The position numbers and the translations under genes were made by a program. Under the pieces are notes generated by a model. It did no database searches. It was not told where the DNA came from and saw only the letters and a list, made by a program, of their open reading frames with translations. A stretch of DNA of 64,000 bases from G965247775 sp965247775 (GTDB lineage: Bacteria > Chloroflexota > Dehalococcoidia > Bin125): positions 1,240,001 through 1,304,000 of the forward strand of contig OZ252031.1 of assembly GCA_965247775.1 (NCBI GenBank), read 5' to 3'. Positions 1 through 7,984 of the stretch are shown here, one piece after another; positions within the stretch are counted from its first letter, which is position 1; every line of letters begins with the position of its first letter.

Positions 1-228
1 TTCGACGTCGAACTTGCCATCGACATCCTCACCATGGCCGACCGTCTCGACGTCATCGGCCTCATCTCCGGCGACGGCGACTTCCGCCGCCTCATCGAAA
101 TCGTCAGCGCCCGTGGCGTCCGCGTCGAAGTCGCCGCCTTCGGCCATTCCACCTCGCACGACCTGCGCGAAGTCGCCGACCGCTACATCGACATCGCCGC
201 CTATGTGCCCGAACTTTGTGAGAGCTGA
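1..228 (+). CDS. NYN/LabA-type domain protein, C-terminal part (5' partial)
   Basis: The frame is open from base 1 and ends with TGA at 226-228, so the start lies outside the window. The 75 visible residues carry the signature of the NYN (LabA/DUF88) PIN-like ribonuclease fold: an acidic strand near the left edge (VELAIDIL), then the conserved ISGDGDF motif (about residues 22-28), followed by a Rossmann-like strand with the pattern G-V-x-V-E-V-A-A-F. In this family the aspartates bind metal for RNA cleavage or regulatory roles. The protein ends shortly after the last helix, as is usual. Family assignment is firm; the RNA target cannot be told. No gene follows on this strand for several kilobases. 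Confidence 0.8.
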   Translation, partial: FDVELAIDILTMADRLDVIGLISGDGDFRRLIEIVSARGVRVEVAAFGHSTSHDLREVADRYIDIAAYVPELCES

Positions 229-518
229 GCAACGAACGGCCCAAGCTCTGCGAGGAGTGAGATGCCGACAGTCCCATCCTCGCGAAAGCCATCACAACCA
301 CCCCTCACGCGGCGACCCCAGAGCGGTACCGGTACGCCCAGGGGCACTCCCCCGTCTTCGCCATCGTCAGCAACCCGCTCAACGGCACCGTCGCTCTGGC
401 GGACTAGGCAGCGACAGGTCCCGCGCGGCGGCGCCCGCGCCGGACGTCAAGCCCCGGACGGCGTGACATGGCGCCCATAGGGGACGCCGCGCGGATCGCC
501 TCGTGACGGTCCGACGGC

Positions 519-735
519 CTAGCCAGCCTGGAGGGACCGGAACCCAGAGTAGCGAAGGTCCACGGTCGCGATGCGGCCGTCCTGCACCTTGCAGTGCGCG
601 TTGTGCTCGATGGCCTCCACGCGGTCGCCGTCCGGCCGCTGCAACCGCGTCCGCTACAGCGCGTGCAGGCGTTCCCCCACGACGGCCACCGCGCCGTGCG
701 TCACCTCGAACAGCCCCAAGCTCGCCCCAGAAGGA
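519..735 (-). pseudogene. Possible SnoaL/NTF2-like gene remnant
   Basis: Between the NYN gene and the OsmC gene (229-740) there is no intact gene. On the minus strand a frame ending at 519 reads RPDGDRVEAIEHNAHCKVQ and then a typical C-terminal strand (DGRIATVDLRYSGF), resembling the end of SnoaL-like small hydratase/cyclase proteins, but an in-frame stop cuts it off from the upstream part (LGLFEVTHGAVAVVGE). I read it as the 3' end of a lost gene. Bases 245-405 on the plus strand also look weakly protein-like (ending VFAIVSNPLNGTVALAD) but match nothing I recognise. Confidence 0.35.
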
Positions 736-740
736 CTGGG

Positions 741-1304
741 CTAATCGTCCGCCAGCTCCACGCTCACCGGAATCCCCCGGCTGATCGTGTCGAAGACAAA
801 CGAGCGCTGCGGCGCCTTCTCCACGATGTCCCGCAGCGTTTCGCGCGGCGCGTCCCCCTTCACCCGGAACGACACCTTGATGTCCTGGAAGCCGTTCGGA
901 ACCGCGTCCGACAGCCCCAGCGCCCCCTGCACGTCGCAATTGCCTTCCAGCGTCGATTCCACCTCCGTCAGCTTCACCCCCCGCGCCGACGCCGAGTACA
1001 CCACCGTCGTCGTCAGGCATGCGGCCAGGGCGTGCAGCGCCGCCTCCGCCGGGTTGGCCCCCGTGTCCGTCCCGATCAGAACCGCCGGCTCCCCCGCGTC
1101 GATCTGGTGGGGCTGCGTGTGGTCCATATCCTGCCCCGCCCCAAAGAAGTTCGTGATCGTCGTCCGGTTGTGCGCTCCGTCGATCCAGCGGTTCTGTGCG
1201 CGGAACTGGAACTTGCCCAGATCGGGTTGCTCATTGATCAAGTTGAGCGTCGCGTAGAGCGTCCCCACGTCCACCCCGTTGATCGGTGCTGGCTGGTCTG
1301 GCAT
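741..1304 (-). CDS. OsmC/Ohr family protein
   Basis: This 187-residue protein belongs to the OsmC-like peroxidase fold. The central helix A-L-H-A-L-A-A-C (Cys96) carries the usual first redox cysteine, and the C-terminal half (DIKVSFRVKGDAPRETL) has the standard strand-helix order. The second cysteine of Ohr/OsmC proteins, normally in the helix near residue 165, appears replaced (RSFVFDTISRG), so classic two-cysteine peroxide reduction is doubtful; Cys123 is the only other cysteine. The ATG at 1304 has GGAAGG eight bases upstream, and the frame upstream of it is not conserved-looking, so I chose this start. It is a single gene, 197 bases from the next gene on the same strand. Likely thiol stress or small acyl substrate handling (inference). 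Confidence 0.85.
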   Translation of the reverse strand: MPDQPAPINGVDVGTLYATLNLINEQPDLGKFQFRAQNRWIDGAHNRTTITNFFGAGQDMDHTQPHQIDAGEPAVLIGTDTGANPAEAALHALAACLTTTVVYSASARGVKLTEVESTLEGNCDVQGALGLSDAVPNGFQDIKVSFRVKGDAPRETLRDIVEKAPQRSFVFDTISRGIPVSVELADD

Positions 1305-1501
1305 CGCGTTCCTTCCCGTTTCACCGCTGGGCCGCCGCAACCCCCGTCGGCATCCTAGTCCTCTGGACCGCCACGGTCCCTCCGAAACCTTACAATGCCA
1401 CCCTCCGGTGTCAATTGCTCCGCCCTCGTCTGGGAGACGCGGTGCATGCGGTCCCGCCACGCCGCTCGCGCGACCGGGACGACCGCCGGGCCCTCCAGCG
1501 C

Positions 1502-2737
1502 TCAGCCCAGCGTCGGCTCCACCCCCAGCGTCACCTGGCCGATGAACTCATAGGCCACGTTCGCCCCCAGCGGGTGCATGAACGGCGTCGCGCGCACATC
1601 CCGGTAGGCGCGCGAGAGGCGGTTCTGGCTCAGGTACCCCACCCCGCCCGACAGGCTCAGCGCCCGATCCACCACCCGTGGCGCCGCGCTCTGGATGAAC
1701 GCCTTGGCGATCTGCGTCTGCGTGAACACGGCGCGGATCGCCTCGTGCTCGCCCGGCTCCGCGGGATGCTGTGCGTAGTACACGTCCACCAGGCTCGCCG
1801 CCCGGCTGAGCGTCCCTCGCATCGCCGCCAGATCGATCTCGTTCTCCGCCGCCAGCATCTGCAGGTACGGGCGTTTCGCCTGTGCCCGCTGCCCGGGCCG
1901 CTTCCGGATCCCATCGACGGCGTCCTGCTGGGCGATCTCGGCGATCCCCAGCGGCGCGCTCCCGTGCAGCGGCCCCGAGTTCAAGTTCCGCTCCAGGAAC
2001 GCGTCGCTCACCTCACCGATCGGGAGCCGGTCCCGCAGCGCATCGGCCGGGATCTGCACGTTCGCGAACGTCACCGTGTTGCTCCCCGATGCCCGCATCC
2101 CGAGTGCGTCCCAGTCATCGTGGATCGTCACGCCCGCACTATCCGCCGGGACCTGCGCGTATCCGTAGTGCTCGTTCCCCTTCTCGTCCGCGTACGTCAC
2201 GGCTGCGTTCAGGATCGTGGCCGCCGGCGACATCGTCGCGAAGATCTTGGTGCCATCGATCCGCCAGCCGCTACCCTCACGCCGCGCGGTCGTATTCGGC
2301 TGCGTCATGTCCTGCCCGGCCTCGCTCACCAGCGCCGAGAACAGCGTCTCCCGCTCCACAATCCCCGACAGCGTCTCCACCAGCGCCGCTGCCCGCCGCT
2401 CCCGCGCTCCCGCCACCGCCATGCGCCAGTGCCGGGCCAGCAGCAGCGTCACCACGAAGTGCATGTTAACGCCGATCGCCAGGGCCGGGTCGCCCCGTGC
2501 CAGCCGGCTCGACGCCAGCGCCACGTCATGCAGCGACCCCACCCCCAAGCCCCCGCACTCCGCCGGTATCGCCGCCGTCAGGAACCCGCTCGCCCGCAGT
2601 TCCTCCAGGTTCTCGAATGGGTATGAACGATCGGCGTCGTGCTGGGCCGCCCGCTCCGCGAACGCCGGGGCGTGCGCCTCCGCCAGCGCGACCAATCGCT
2701 CGCCCTCGGGGGTCGTCGCCTGCAGCTCATTCTCCAT
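1502..2737 (-). CDS. Acyl-CoA dehydrogenase family flavoprotein
   Basis: A 411-residue protein with the three-part acyl-CoA dehydrogenase layout: an all-helical N-terminal domain (residues 1-120), a beta domain (about 125-230) and a helical C-terminal domain. The beta domain shows ALVSEAGQD, where FAD and substrate bind, and L-G-M-R-A-S-G-S, a family signature. The C-terminal domain has SLSGGVGYLSQNRLSRAYRD, the stretch that contacts FAD in the neighbouring subunit. I see no obvious catalytic Glu in the usual place, as is common in the divergent HpaB/IBR-like branch. The start ATG has GGGAGG upstream. A paralogue with the same AIGVNMH and LGMRASGS blocks is at 44636-45916. Substrate unknown; the neighbouring MBL hydrolases suggest catabolism. 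Confidence 0.85.
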   Translation of the reverse strand: MENELQATTPEGERLVALAEAHAPAFAERAAQHDADRSYPFENLEELRASGFLTAAIPAECGGLGVGSLHDVALASSRLARGDPALAIGVNMHFVVTLLLARHWRMAVAGARERRAAALVETLSGIVERETLFSALVSEAGQDMTQPNTTARREGSGWRIDGTKIFATMSPAATILNAAVTYADEKGNEHYGYAQVPADSAGVTIHDDWDALGMRASGSNTVTFANVQIPADALRDRLPIGEVSDAFLERNLNSGPLHGSAPLGIAEIAQQDAVDGIRKRPGQRAQAKRPYLQMLAAENEIDLAAMRGTLSRAASLVDVYYAQHPAEPGEHEAIRAVFTQTQIAKAFIQSAAPRVVDRALSLSGGVGYLSQNRLSRAYRDVRATPFMHPLGANVAYEFIGQVTLGVEPTLG

Positions 2738-2953
2738 CGCCGATCCTCCCTCGGCCGTGGCGTCGGAGGCGCCGTGAGCCGACCTCCTGGACGGGGCAGT
2801 CCGAGCGAGCAGGGTAGCGCCATACCTGCACCGCCTGCGCCCGCCCGCCCGCCCCGTCGACTTCACCAGCCGGGATCCACTTGGCGGCGGCGCGGATCGC
2901 CGCTTGCCTCTGCCCTCGGCAGGATCACCCCCGCTGCGAAGGAGAGGGGGTGA

Positions 2954-3790
2954 TCAAATTGGCTTCCAGCGCTGCACCCCGTCCTCCCGCACCGCGTGCC
3001 CCAGCCCCGGGAACGGGAAGTGGTTCGACGCCACCAGAACTCCCTCGTTCTCCGACCGATCCCACAGCGCCTTCCGCGTCCGCCGCGCCAGCGGCTTGTC
3101 CACGTCCGGGCCAATGCACCAGTCCGGCTGCCCGAGCTGTGCCGGCGAGTGTGCCGCATCCCCCAGCACCACCACCGACTCCCCCCCGCTCGTCAGCAGG
3201 AACGACACGTGCCCCGGCGTGTGCCCCGGCGTCGGCAGCGTCACCACCTCCCGCGTCACCGGGTGCTCCCCCTCCACGAAGTCCACCAGCCCTGCCTCCA
3301 CGAGCGGGTCCAGCACCGTCGCGCGGTCCGACCCGTTCTCCGGGCTCCCGGTCATCCAGTAGTCCCATTCCGCTTGCTGAATCAGGTGCCGCGCGTTGGG
3401 GAACAGCGGTGCCGGCTTCCCCCCCCGGTCCACCGTGTTCCAGCCCGTGTGGTCGAAGTGCAGGTGCGAGAACACCACCACGTCCACCTCCTCCGGCGAC
3501 GCCCCCGCTTCCTCCAGCACCGACGGCAGCGCCGGTGTGTCGATCACCGGGAAGTCGCTCGGCCGTCCGCCCAAGCCGGTATCCACCAGGATCGTGCGTC
3601 CCTCGCTGCGGATCAGCCAGGTCGTGAGGCTCAGTGTCAGATGCCCCTCTGCGCTCAGGTACTCCGGATACGCGCTCCACTCCCCCTCTTCCACGGCATC
3701 GAACAGATCCCCCGGCGGCAGCATGATCCAGCTGTCCTGCAGCGCCACCAGCTCCGCGTTCCCCACCGACATCTTGTGCAGCGTGCCCAC
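2954..3790 (-). CDS. MBL-fold metallohydrolase (copy 1)
   Basis: A 278-residue metallo-beta-lactamase-fold hydrolase of the lactonase/AHL-lactonase-like branch. Metal ligands are clear: SHLHFDHTGW gives His109, His111, Asp113 and His114; TPGHTPGHVSF gives the next histidine (His194); GDAAH gives Asp211; NHFPFPG gives His257. It starts with GTG at 3790 behind GAGGGGAG; the internal ATG six codons later has no ribosome-binding site. A second copy lies immediately upstream (3845-4744) on the same strand with a 54-base gap, and decayed DNA of a third copy is at 16330-16562. The two intact paralogues share the sequence through the whole length, so this is a lineage-specific duplication. Substrate unknown. 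Confidence 0.9.
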   Translation of the reverse strand: MGTLHKMSVGNAELVALQDSWIMLPPGDLFDAVEEGEWSAYPEYLSAEGHLTLSLTTWLIRSEGRTILVDTGLGGRPSDFPVIDTPALPSVLEEAGASPEEVDVVVFSHLHFDHTGWNTVDRGGKPAPLFPNARHLIQQAEWDYWMTGSPENGSDRATVLDPLVEAGLVDFVEGEHPVTREVVTLPTPGHTPGHVSFLLTSGGESVVVLGDAAHSPAQLGQPDWCIGPDVDKPLARRTRKALWDRSENEGVLVASNHFPFPGLGHAVREDGVQRWKPI

Positions 3791-3844
3791 GAATCACTCC
3801 CCTCGCCCGAAGGTTCCTCCGCCGGGCCCGGGGAGACTAGCGCA

Positions 3845-4744
3845 TCACGGCAGCGGCTCGTACCGCCGCCCCCCCGCCTCCGCGACCACGCGCCCCAGCC
3901 CGGGAAACGGGAAGTGGTTCGACGCCACCAGCGTCCCTTCCCGCTCCGATCGGTTCCACAGCGCCCGCCGCGACGCCCGCGCCGTCTCCGGATCGATGTC
4001 CGCCCCCGCGCACCAGTGCGCCTCCGGCACCTGCATCGGTGAGTGCGCCGCGTCCCCCAGCACCACCACCGACTCCCCCCCGCTCGTCAGCAGGAACGAC
4101 ACGTGCCCCGGCGTGTGCCCCGGCGTGTGCCCCGGCGTGTGCCCCGGCGTGTGCCCCGGCGTGTGCCCCGGCGTGTGCCCCGGCGTCGGCAGCGTCACCA
4201 CCTCCCGCGTCACGGCGTGCTCCCCCTCAACGAAATCCACCAACCCCCACTCCACCAGCGGATCCAGCACCTTCGACCGGTCCCCCATCCCCTCCCGCTC
4301 CGTCTCCAGCCAGTAGTCCCACTCCCGCTGCTGGATCACGTGCCGCGCCTTGGGAAAGAGCGGCGCCGGCTGCCCCGCCCGGTCCACGGTGTTCCAACCC
4401 GTGTGGTCGAAGTGCAGGTGCGAGAACACCACCAGATCCACCTCCTCCGGCCGCACCCCCGCCTCCACCAGCACCGACGGCAGATCCGGCTCCCGCTGGA
4501 TGGGGAAGTCCACCGGCCGCCCCCCGATCCCCGTGTCCACCAGGATCGTCTTCCCCTCACTCGCGATCAGCCAGCACGTGATGCTCATCGCCAGCCGGCC
4601 GTTCTCCATCAGCCACTGTGGATACGCATCGAACGCCCCCGGCTCGACATCGGGAAAGAAATAGTCCGGCCGCAGCCGCGCCCACGTGTCCTCCAGCGCG
4701 ATCAACTCCGCCTTCCCGATCGTCCATTTCTGGAAGCGGCCCAT
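3845..4744 (-). CDS. MBL-fold metallohydrolase (copy 2) with TPGH repeat expansion
   Basis: A 299-residue paralogue of the previous gene with the same metal ligands (SHLHFDHTGW, GDAAH, NHFPFPG). It differs at the second metal site: where the paralogue has two TPGH tetrapeptides before VSFLLTSGG, this one has seven in a row, adding 20 residues and five extra histidines exactly where one zinc ligand sits. The DNA behind this is a perfect 12-bp repeat (see 4103-4186). The ATG at 4744 follows AGGAGG. Divergently placed upstream is a small YjzC-like gene (now frameshifted), an arrangement repeated at 16.3-16.9 kb. Whether the expanded loop keeps activity is unknown; either the last or another His could serve as ligand. 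Confidence 0.9.
   Translation of the reverse strand: MGRFQKWTIGKAELIALEDTWARLRPDYFFPDVEPGAFDAYPQWLMENGRLAMSITCWLIASEGKTILVDTGIGGRPVDFPIQREPDLPSVLVEAGVRPEEVDLVVFSHLHFDHTGWNTVDRAGQPAPLFPKARHVIQQREWDYWLETEREGMGDRSKVLDPLVEWGLVDFVEGEHAVTREVVTLPTPGHTPGHTPGHTPGHTPGHTPGHTPGHVSFLLTSGGESVVVLGDAAHSPMQVPEAHWCAGADIDPETARASRRALWNRSEREGTLVASNHFPFPGLGRVVAEAGGRRYEPLP
4103..4186. repeat. In-frame 12-bp tandem repeat, 7 perfect copies
   Basis: The unit GTGCCCCGGCGT is repeated seven times without a mismatch (84 bp). Read on the minus strand it encodes Thr-Pro-Gly-His seven times inside the metal-binding motif of the MBL-fold protein. The neighbouring paralogue has the ancestral two units (with the same flanks), so five units were gained, most likely by strand slippage. 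Because the unit is a multiple of three, changes in copy number keep the reading frame. Confidence 0.97.
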
Positions 4745-4835
4745 CACGCGCCTCCTGTCCTGGCTCCGCCGGCCCCGAAGCCTACCACCCCACCCCGTCG
4801 CTCCCCACGGCCCGTCCGTCTCTGGCCTGCGCAGC

Positions 4836-4864
4836 TTGACGCAACAGAACACTAGTGCTATTCT
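4836..4864 (+). promoter_or_regulatory. Sigma-70-type promoter of the YjzC-like gene
   Basis: TTGACG (4836-4841), a 17-base spacer and TATTCT (4859-4864) form a good housekeeping promoter firing rightward into the small gene at 4920. The corresponding -10 (TATCCT, 16674-16679) with the same preceding GTGC is kept in front of the intact second copy at 16722, which supports its use. Confidence 0.65.
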
Positions 4865-4919
4865 TTGCGGGAGTTCCCACCTGAAGGGACGCCAGAATCA
4901 CGGAAAGATGAAGCGCTTC

Positions 4920-5095
4920 ATGCCGCGGATGCATAAGCCCGGCGCGAAAGCGCCACGCAGTGGCCAGTGGGAAATCCTTTGGTCCGAAGGGTGGACGCAC
5001 CGGCAAGGAGCGGACAGTCACGAAGGGTGAGCCTTTTCCGCCGACGCCCGAAGAAGGGGCAACGTTTCGGAAACCCGGACGTCACCAAGCACTAG
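4920..5095 (+). pseudogene. YjzC-like small protein gene, two frameshifts
   Basis: This DNA aligns along its whole length with the intact YjzC-like gene at 16722-16895. Reading starts MPRMHKPGAKAPRSGQWEIL, then an extra T in CCTTTGG shifts the frame; the next conserved block (GPKGGRTGKERTVTKGEPFP) is read in a second frame, and an extra A in CCCGAAGAA shifts it again before a conserved TKH end. The length, 176 bp, is the 174 bp of the intact copy plus exactly these two bases. The good promoter upstream is retained. Either a recent pseudogene or two base-calling errors. Confidence 0.85.
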
Positions 5096-5157
5096 TCGTC
5101 GGGGGCTAGGCCCCGCAGCCTCGGCAGGGCGGTCATGTTGAGTGCCCTAGCTGGCCC

Positions 5158-6525
5158 CTAAGTGACCTCCTTCTCCCGTAACTGCCGGACCCAGTTGAGG
5201 ATCGTATGCGTACGCCGGTCGGCCGTGGAACCTGGCTTCGCATCGAGGTCGAACCACTCCGCGAGACGACGACGATACGCGTCCTCGTCAAGAATCCCAT
5301 CGCGGAGCGAGATCCCCAAGTCGTCCGCGACGAACCCGAAGTGCATGCCCTCGATATCGTCCCACACGAGTCGGCGCAGGCCTGCGCCGCTCGCTCCCCA
5401 GACTTCCCGCCCTCTGTCGGTGACGGCGAACCGTGACTCGTTCTCCGCTTCTGGGCAGATCCACCCAAGCGCGTATGCTGCGTCAGCGTAGTACGCCCCC
5501 TGCCGTGGGTCGTAACCCTCCCGATCTTCAGATGCCAGGGAGACCGCGATAGCGGTTCGCGAATTGGTTCCACCGCTGACGATCCCGATCACCTCGATGA
5601 TGAGGTCGAGACGGCCCGCCTGCGGCACGGGAACCCCGTCGAGCACCAAGATTTCCTCTTCACTCAGCGGGCGATCACGGAGTTCCGCCCAGCGATGGAT
5701 CGCTCCCACCTTCGATAGCTGCTCGCTCTGGATGTTGTGCTTCGCGAGCCAATGGTATTCAGGTGATCGCTCGACGACCACGTAATCACGCGAGCGTCGG
5801 ATGCACGCCTGCGCGAGCGCTCCACTCCCCGCAAAGGGGTCAAGGATCAGCTCCCCCGGCTTCGTGTACAGGGAGACGAGTCTCTCCATCAGCGCGACCG
5901 GCTTCTGCGACGGATGCTTCCCGTGAAGACGCTCCTTCTGCGATACGACCGGAACCTGGAGCTCCGAGAGCGTCACGACGGGACGCCTCCTCCTCCGGTC
6001 CAGAACGTTCCGGTGCTGCCGGTCACCCCCCAGCTCTCTGGCCTTCTGGTAATTGAACGTCCACCGTGTTGCCTTCCCCGGCCCCGACTCCGCCCCGTTC
6101 ACCGCCCACACGATGTACTCCGTGCTCTCCGTCAGCATCCGCGCCGTGATGTTCGGCTGCGCGTTCGGCTTGTACCACACGATCGAATTCAGCACCCGCC
6201 GGTTCAGCCCGCTCTGCAAGATGAACCCCAACTGGTAGATATTGTGGTACGTCCCGAACACCAGGATGTTCCCGTTCGGCTTCACCACCCGGCACGCCTC
6301 TCGCAGCCACTCCACGTTGAAGCGGAAGAACTCGTCCTCCCCGAATCGGTCCCACGACTCCTCCATCGTCACGTGCGACGAGAAGGCCCACCCCAGCCCT
6401 CGCTTCTTGCTCATGTTGAACGGCGGATCGGCGATGCAGTGGTCGATCGAGTCGTCACGCCACTTACGCATCTCTTCGACGGCGGTCCCGTGGATGATCT
6501 TGTTGCGCGGCGGCTTCCGTGGCAT
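5158..6525 (-). CDS. Beta-class site-specific DNA methyltransferase with C-terminal winged-helix-like extension
   Basis: The first 290 residues are an N6-adenine/N4-cytosine DNA methyltransferase in the beta order: catalytic motif IV D-P-P-F at 33-36 comes first and the SAM-binding motif I (LDPFAGSGA, Asp229) later, with the SQKP motif (206-209) typical of this class just before it. Residues from about 295 to 455 form an extra domain of unknown type, with a stretch (YYADAAYALGWI ... FAVTDRGREVW) that looks like a winged helix. The ATG at 6525 is preceded by GGGGACC; a TTG nine bases upstream is an alternative. No cognate nuclease adjoins it directly, so it may be solitary, or it may serve the restriction enzyme at 9154-12456. 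Codon use is less C-biased in the C-terminal part than in neighbouring genes, in line with transfer. Confidence 0.88.
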   Translation of the reverse strand: MPRKPPRNKIIHGTAVEEMRKWRDDSIDHCIADPPFNMSKKRGLGWAFSSHVTMEESWDRFGEDEFFRFNVEWLREACRVVKPNGNILVFGTYHNIYQLGFILQSGLNRRVLNSIVWYKPNAQPNITARMLTESTEYIVWAVNGAESGPGKATRWTFNYQKARELGGDRQHRNVLDRRRRRPVVTLSELQVPVVSQKERLHGKHPSQKPVALMERLVSLYTKPGELILDPFAGSGALAQACIRRSRDYVVVERSPEYHWLAKHNIQSEQLSKVGAIHRWAELRDRPLSEEEILVLDGVPVPQAGRLDLIIEVIGIVSGGTNSRTAIAVSLASEDREGYDPRQGAYYADAAYALGWICPEAENESRFAVTDRGREVWGASGAGLRRLVWDDIEGMHFGFVADDLGISLRDGILDEDAYRRRLAEWFDLDAKPGSTADRRTHTILNWVRQLREKEVT

Positions 6526-6747
6526 GGTCCCCAATCTGATCTTTCATCTGATGCTGGTCAACCCCAAGTCATGCTTCGTCCCCAGCGGCGCGCCGTCAAA
6601 TCCTTGAGCCTCCATCTAGGGTCGGACTTCCGTACCTCGGGATCACACCCCCATGCCGGGAGGAACCCCCAGCCCCGGCGAGCCCGCACTATCCTGCCGA
6701 TCCCAGCGGGCGCCCGTCGCGTCCGTCACAACTCCGGAGGAACCGCG

Positions 6748-7818
6748 ATGCCCCCAGCGGACTTTGATCGGGACAAGGCCAAAGCCTTCACCAAGCAGAT
6801 GCTCGGCGTCGTCAACGCCGCCGGCACCGCGCTCGGCGTCAGCGTGGGCCACCGGCTGGGTCTCTTCGACACCCTCACCACCCTGGAACCCTCGACATCG
6901 GGGGAGATCGCCGACGCGGCCGGCCTCAACGAGCGCTACATCCGCGAGTGGCTCAACGGCATGGTCGTCGGCCGCATCGTCGAGTACGACCCCGCCGCCG
7001 GGACCTACCACCTCCCCGCCGAGCACCGTGCTGTCACCCGCGCCGCCGGGCCCCGAAACCTCGCCACCTTCGCCCAGTTCATCCCCATGCTCAGCTCCGT
7101 GCAGGACGAGCTGCTCGACGCCTTCCGCGATGGCGGCGGCGTCCCCTACTCCTCCTTCGAGGCCTTCCACGCCCTCATGGCCGAGAACAGCGCCGCCCGC
7201 TTCAACCACAACCTGATCGACGCCCAGATCCCCCTCGTCGAGGGCATCGTGCCCCGCCTGGAGGGGGGCATCGCCGTCGCCGACATGGCCTGCGGCTCCG
7301 GCCACGCCAGCAACCTCATGGCCCAGGCCTGGCCCCGGAGCCGCTTCATCGGCTACGACTTCTCCGAGCAGGCCATCGCCCGCGCCCGCGCCGAGGCCGA
7401 GGGGATGGGCCTCGCTAACGCCAGCTTCCAACTCCAGGACGTCGCCGGCGTCCAGGGCGAGAACCTCTACGACTTCGTCACCACCTTCGACGCCGTCCAT
7501 GACCAGGCCGACCCGGCAGGCCTGCTCGCCTCCGTTGCCCGCCTCCTCAAGCCCGGCGGCGCCTACCTTTGCGCCGATATCGCCGCCTCCTCCCACGTCC
7601 ACGAGAACATGGACCACATCACCGGGCCCTTCTTCTATACCGTCTCCCTCTTCCACTGCATGACGGTCTCCCTCGCTCTGGACGGCGCAGGCCTCGGCAG
7701 CATGTGGGGAGAGCAGAAGGCGAAGGCCATGCTCGCCGACGCCGGCTTCACCCACATCGACGTCAAGCAGGTCGACGGCGACCTCGTCAACAACTTCTAC
7801 ATCGCCACCCGCGACTGA
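6748..7818 (+). CDS. Rv2258c-like SAM-dependent methyltransferase with N-terminal winged helix
   Basis: A 356-residue protein with a winged-helix N-terminal region (residues 20-110; EIADAAGLNERYIREWLNGM is a helix-turn-helix) followed by a Rossmann methyltransferase domain. The SAM motif I is VADMACGSGHASNLMA; the post-I acidic residue lies in FIGYDFSEQAI, and DFVTTFDAVHDQADP is the motif IV/V region. This is the domain pattern of mycobacterial Rv2258c and similar small-molecule methyltransferases that were first thought to be regulators. The start at 6748 has CGGAGG in front. It is transcribed divergently from the DNA methyltransferase (222 bases between starts). Substrate not predictable. 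Bases 7819-7984 hold no gene. Confidence 0.88.
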   Translation: MPPADFDRDKAKAFTKQMLGVVNAAGTALGVSVGHRLGLFDTLTTLEPSTSGEIADAAGLNERYIREWLNGMVVGRIVEYDPAAGTYHLPAEHRAVTRAAGPRNLATFAQFIPMLSSVQDELLDAFRDGGGVPYSSFEAFHALMAENSAARFNHNLIDAQIPLVEGIVPRLEGGIAVADMACGSGHASNLMAQAWPRSRFIGYDFSEQAIARARAEAEGMGLANASFQLQDVAGVQGENLYDFVTTFDAVHDQADPAGLLASVARLLKPGGAYLCADIAASSHVHENMDHITGPFFYTVSLFHCMTVSLALDGAGLGSMWGEQKAKAMLADAGFTHIDVKQVDGDLVNNFYIATRD

Positions 7819-7984
7819 TCACCGCTCGCCCAGCAGGTGGATCCGCGGTGCAGTGGTCACGCGCGCGTCCGGCCACCCGCGCATCACCGCCAGCGCATCC
7901 TCTCCGATCAAACAATTCCGCCTCGGAGCCTCCAACGCGTCCCCCATACCCCCATTGGATCACACCCCTGATCGAAAGGGAAGC

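Noticed and set aside
4103..4186. Repeat expansion as pure assembly artefact
   Set aside because: Cannot be excluded without reads, but an error of exactly 60 bases in perfect 12-bp steps is less likely than slippage; kept as a real feature.
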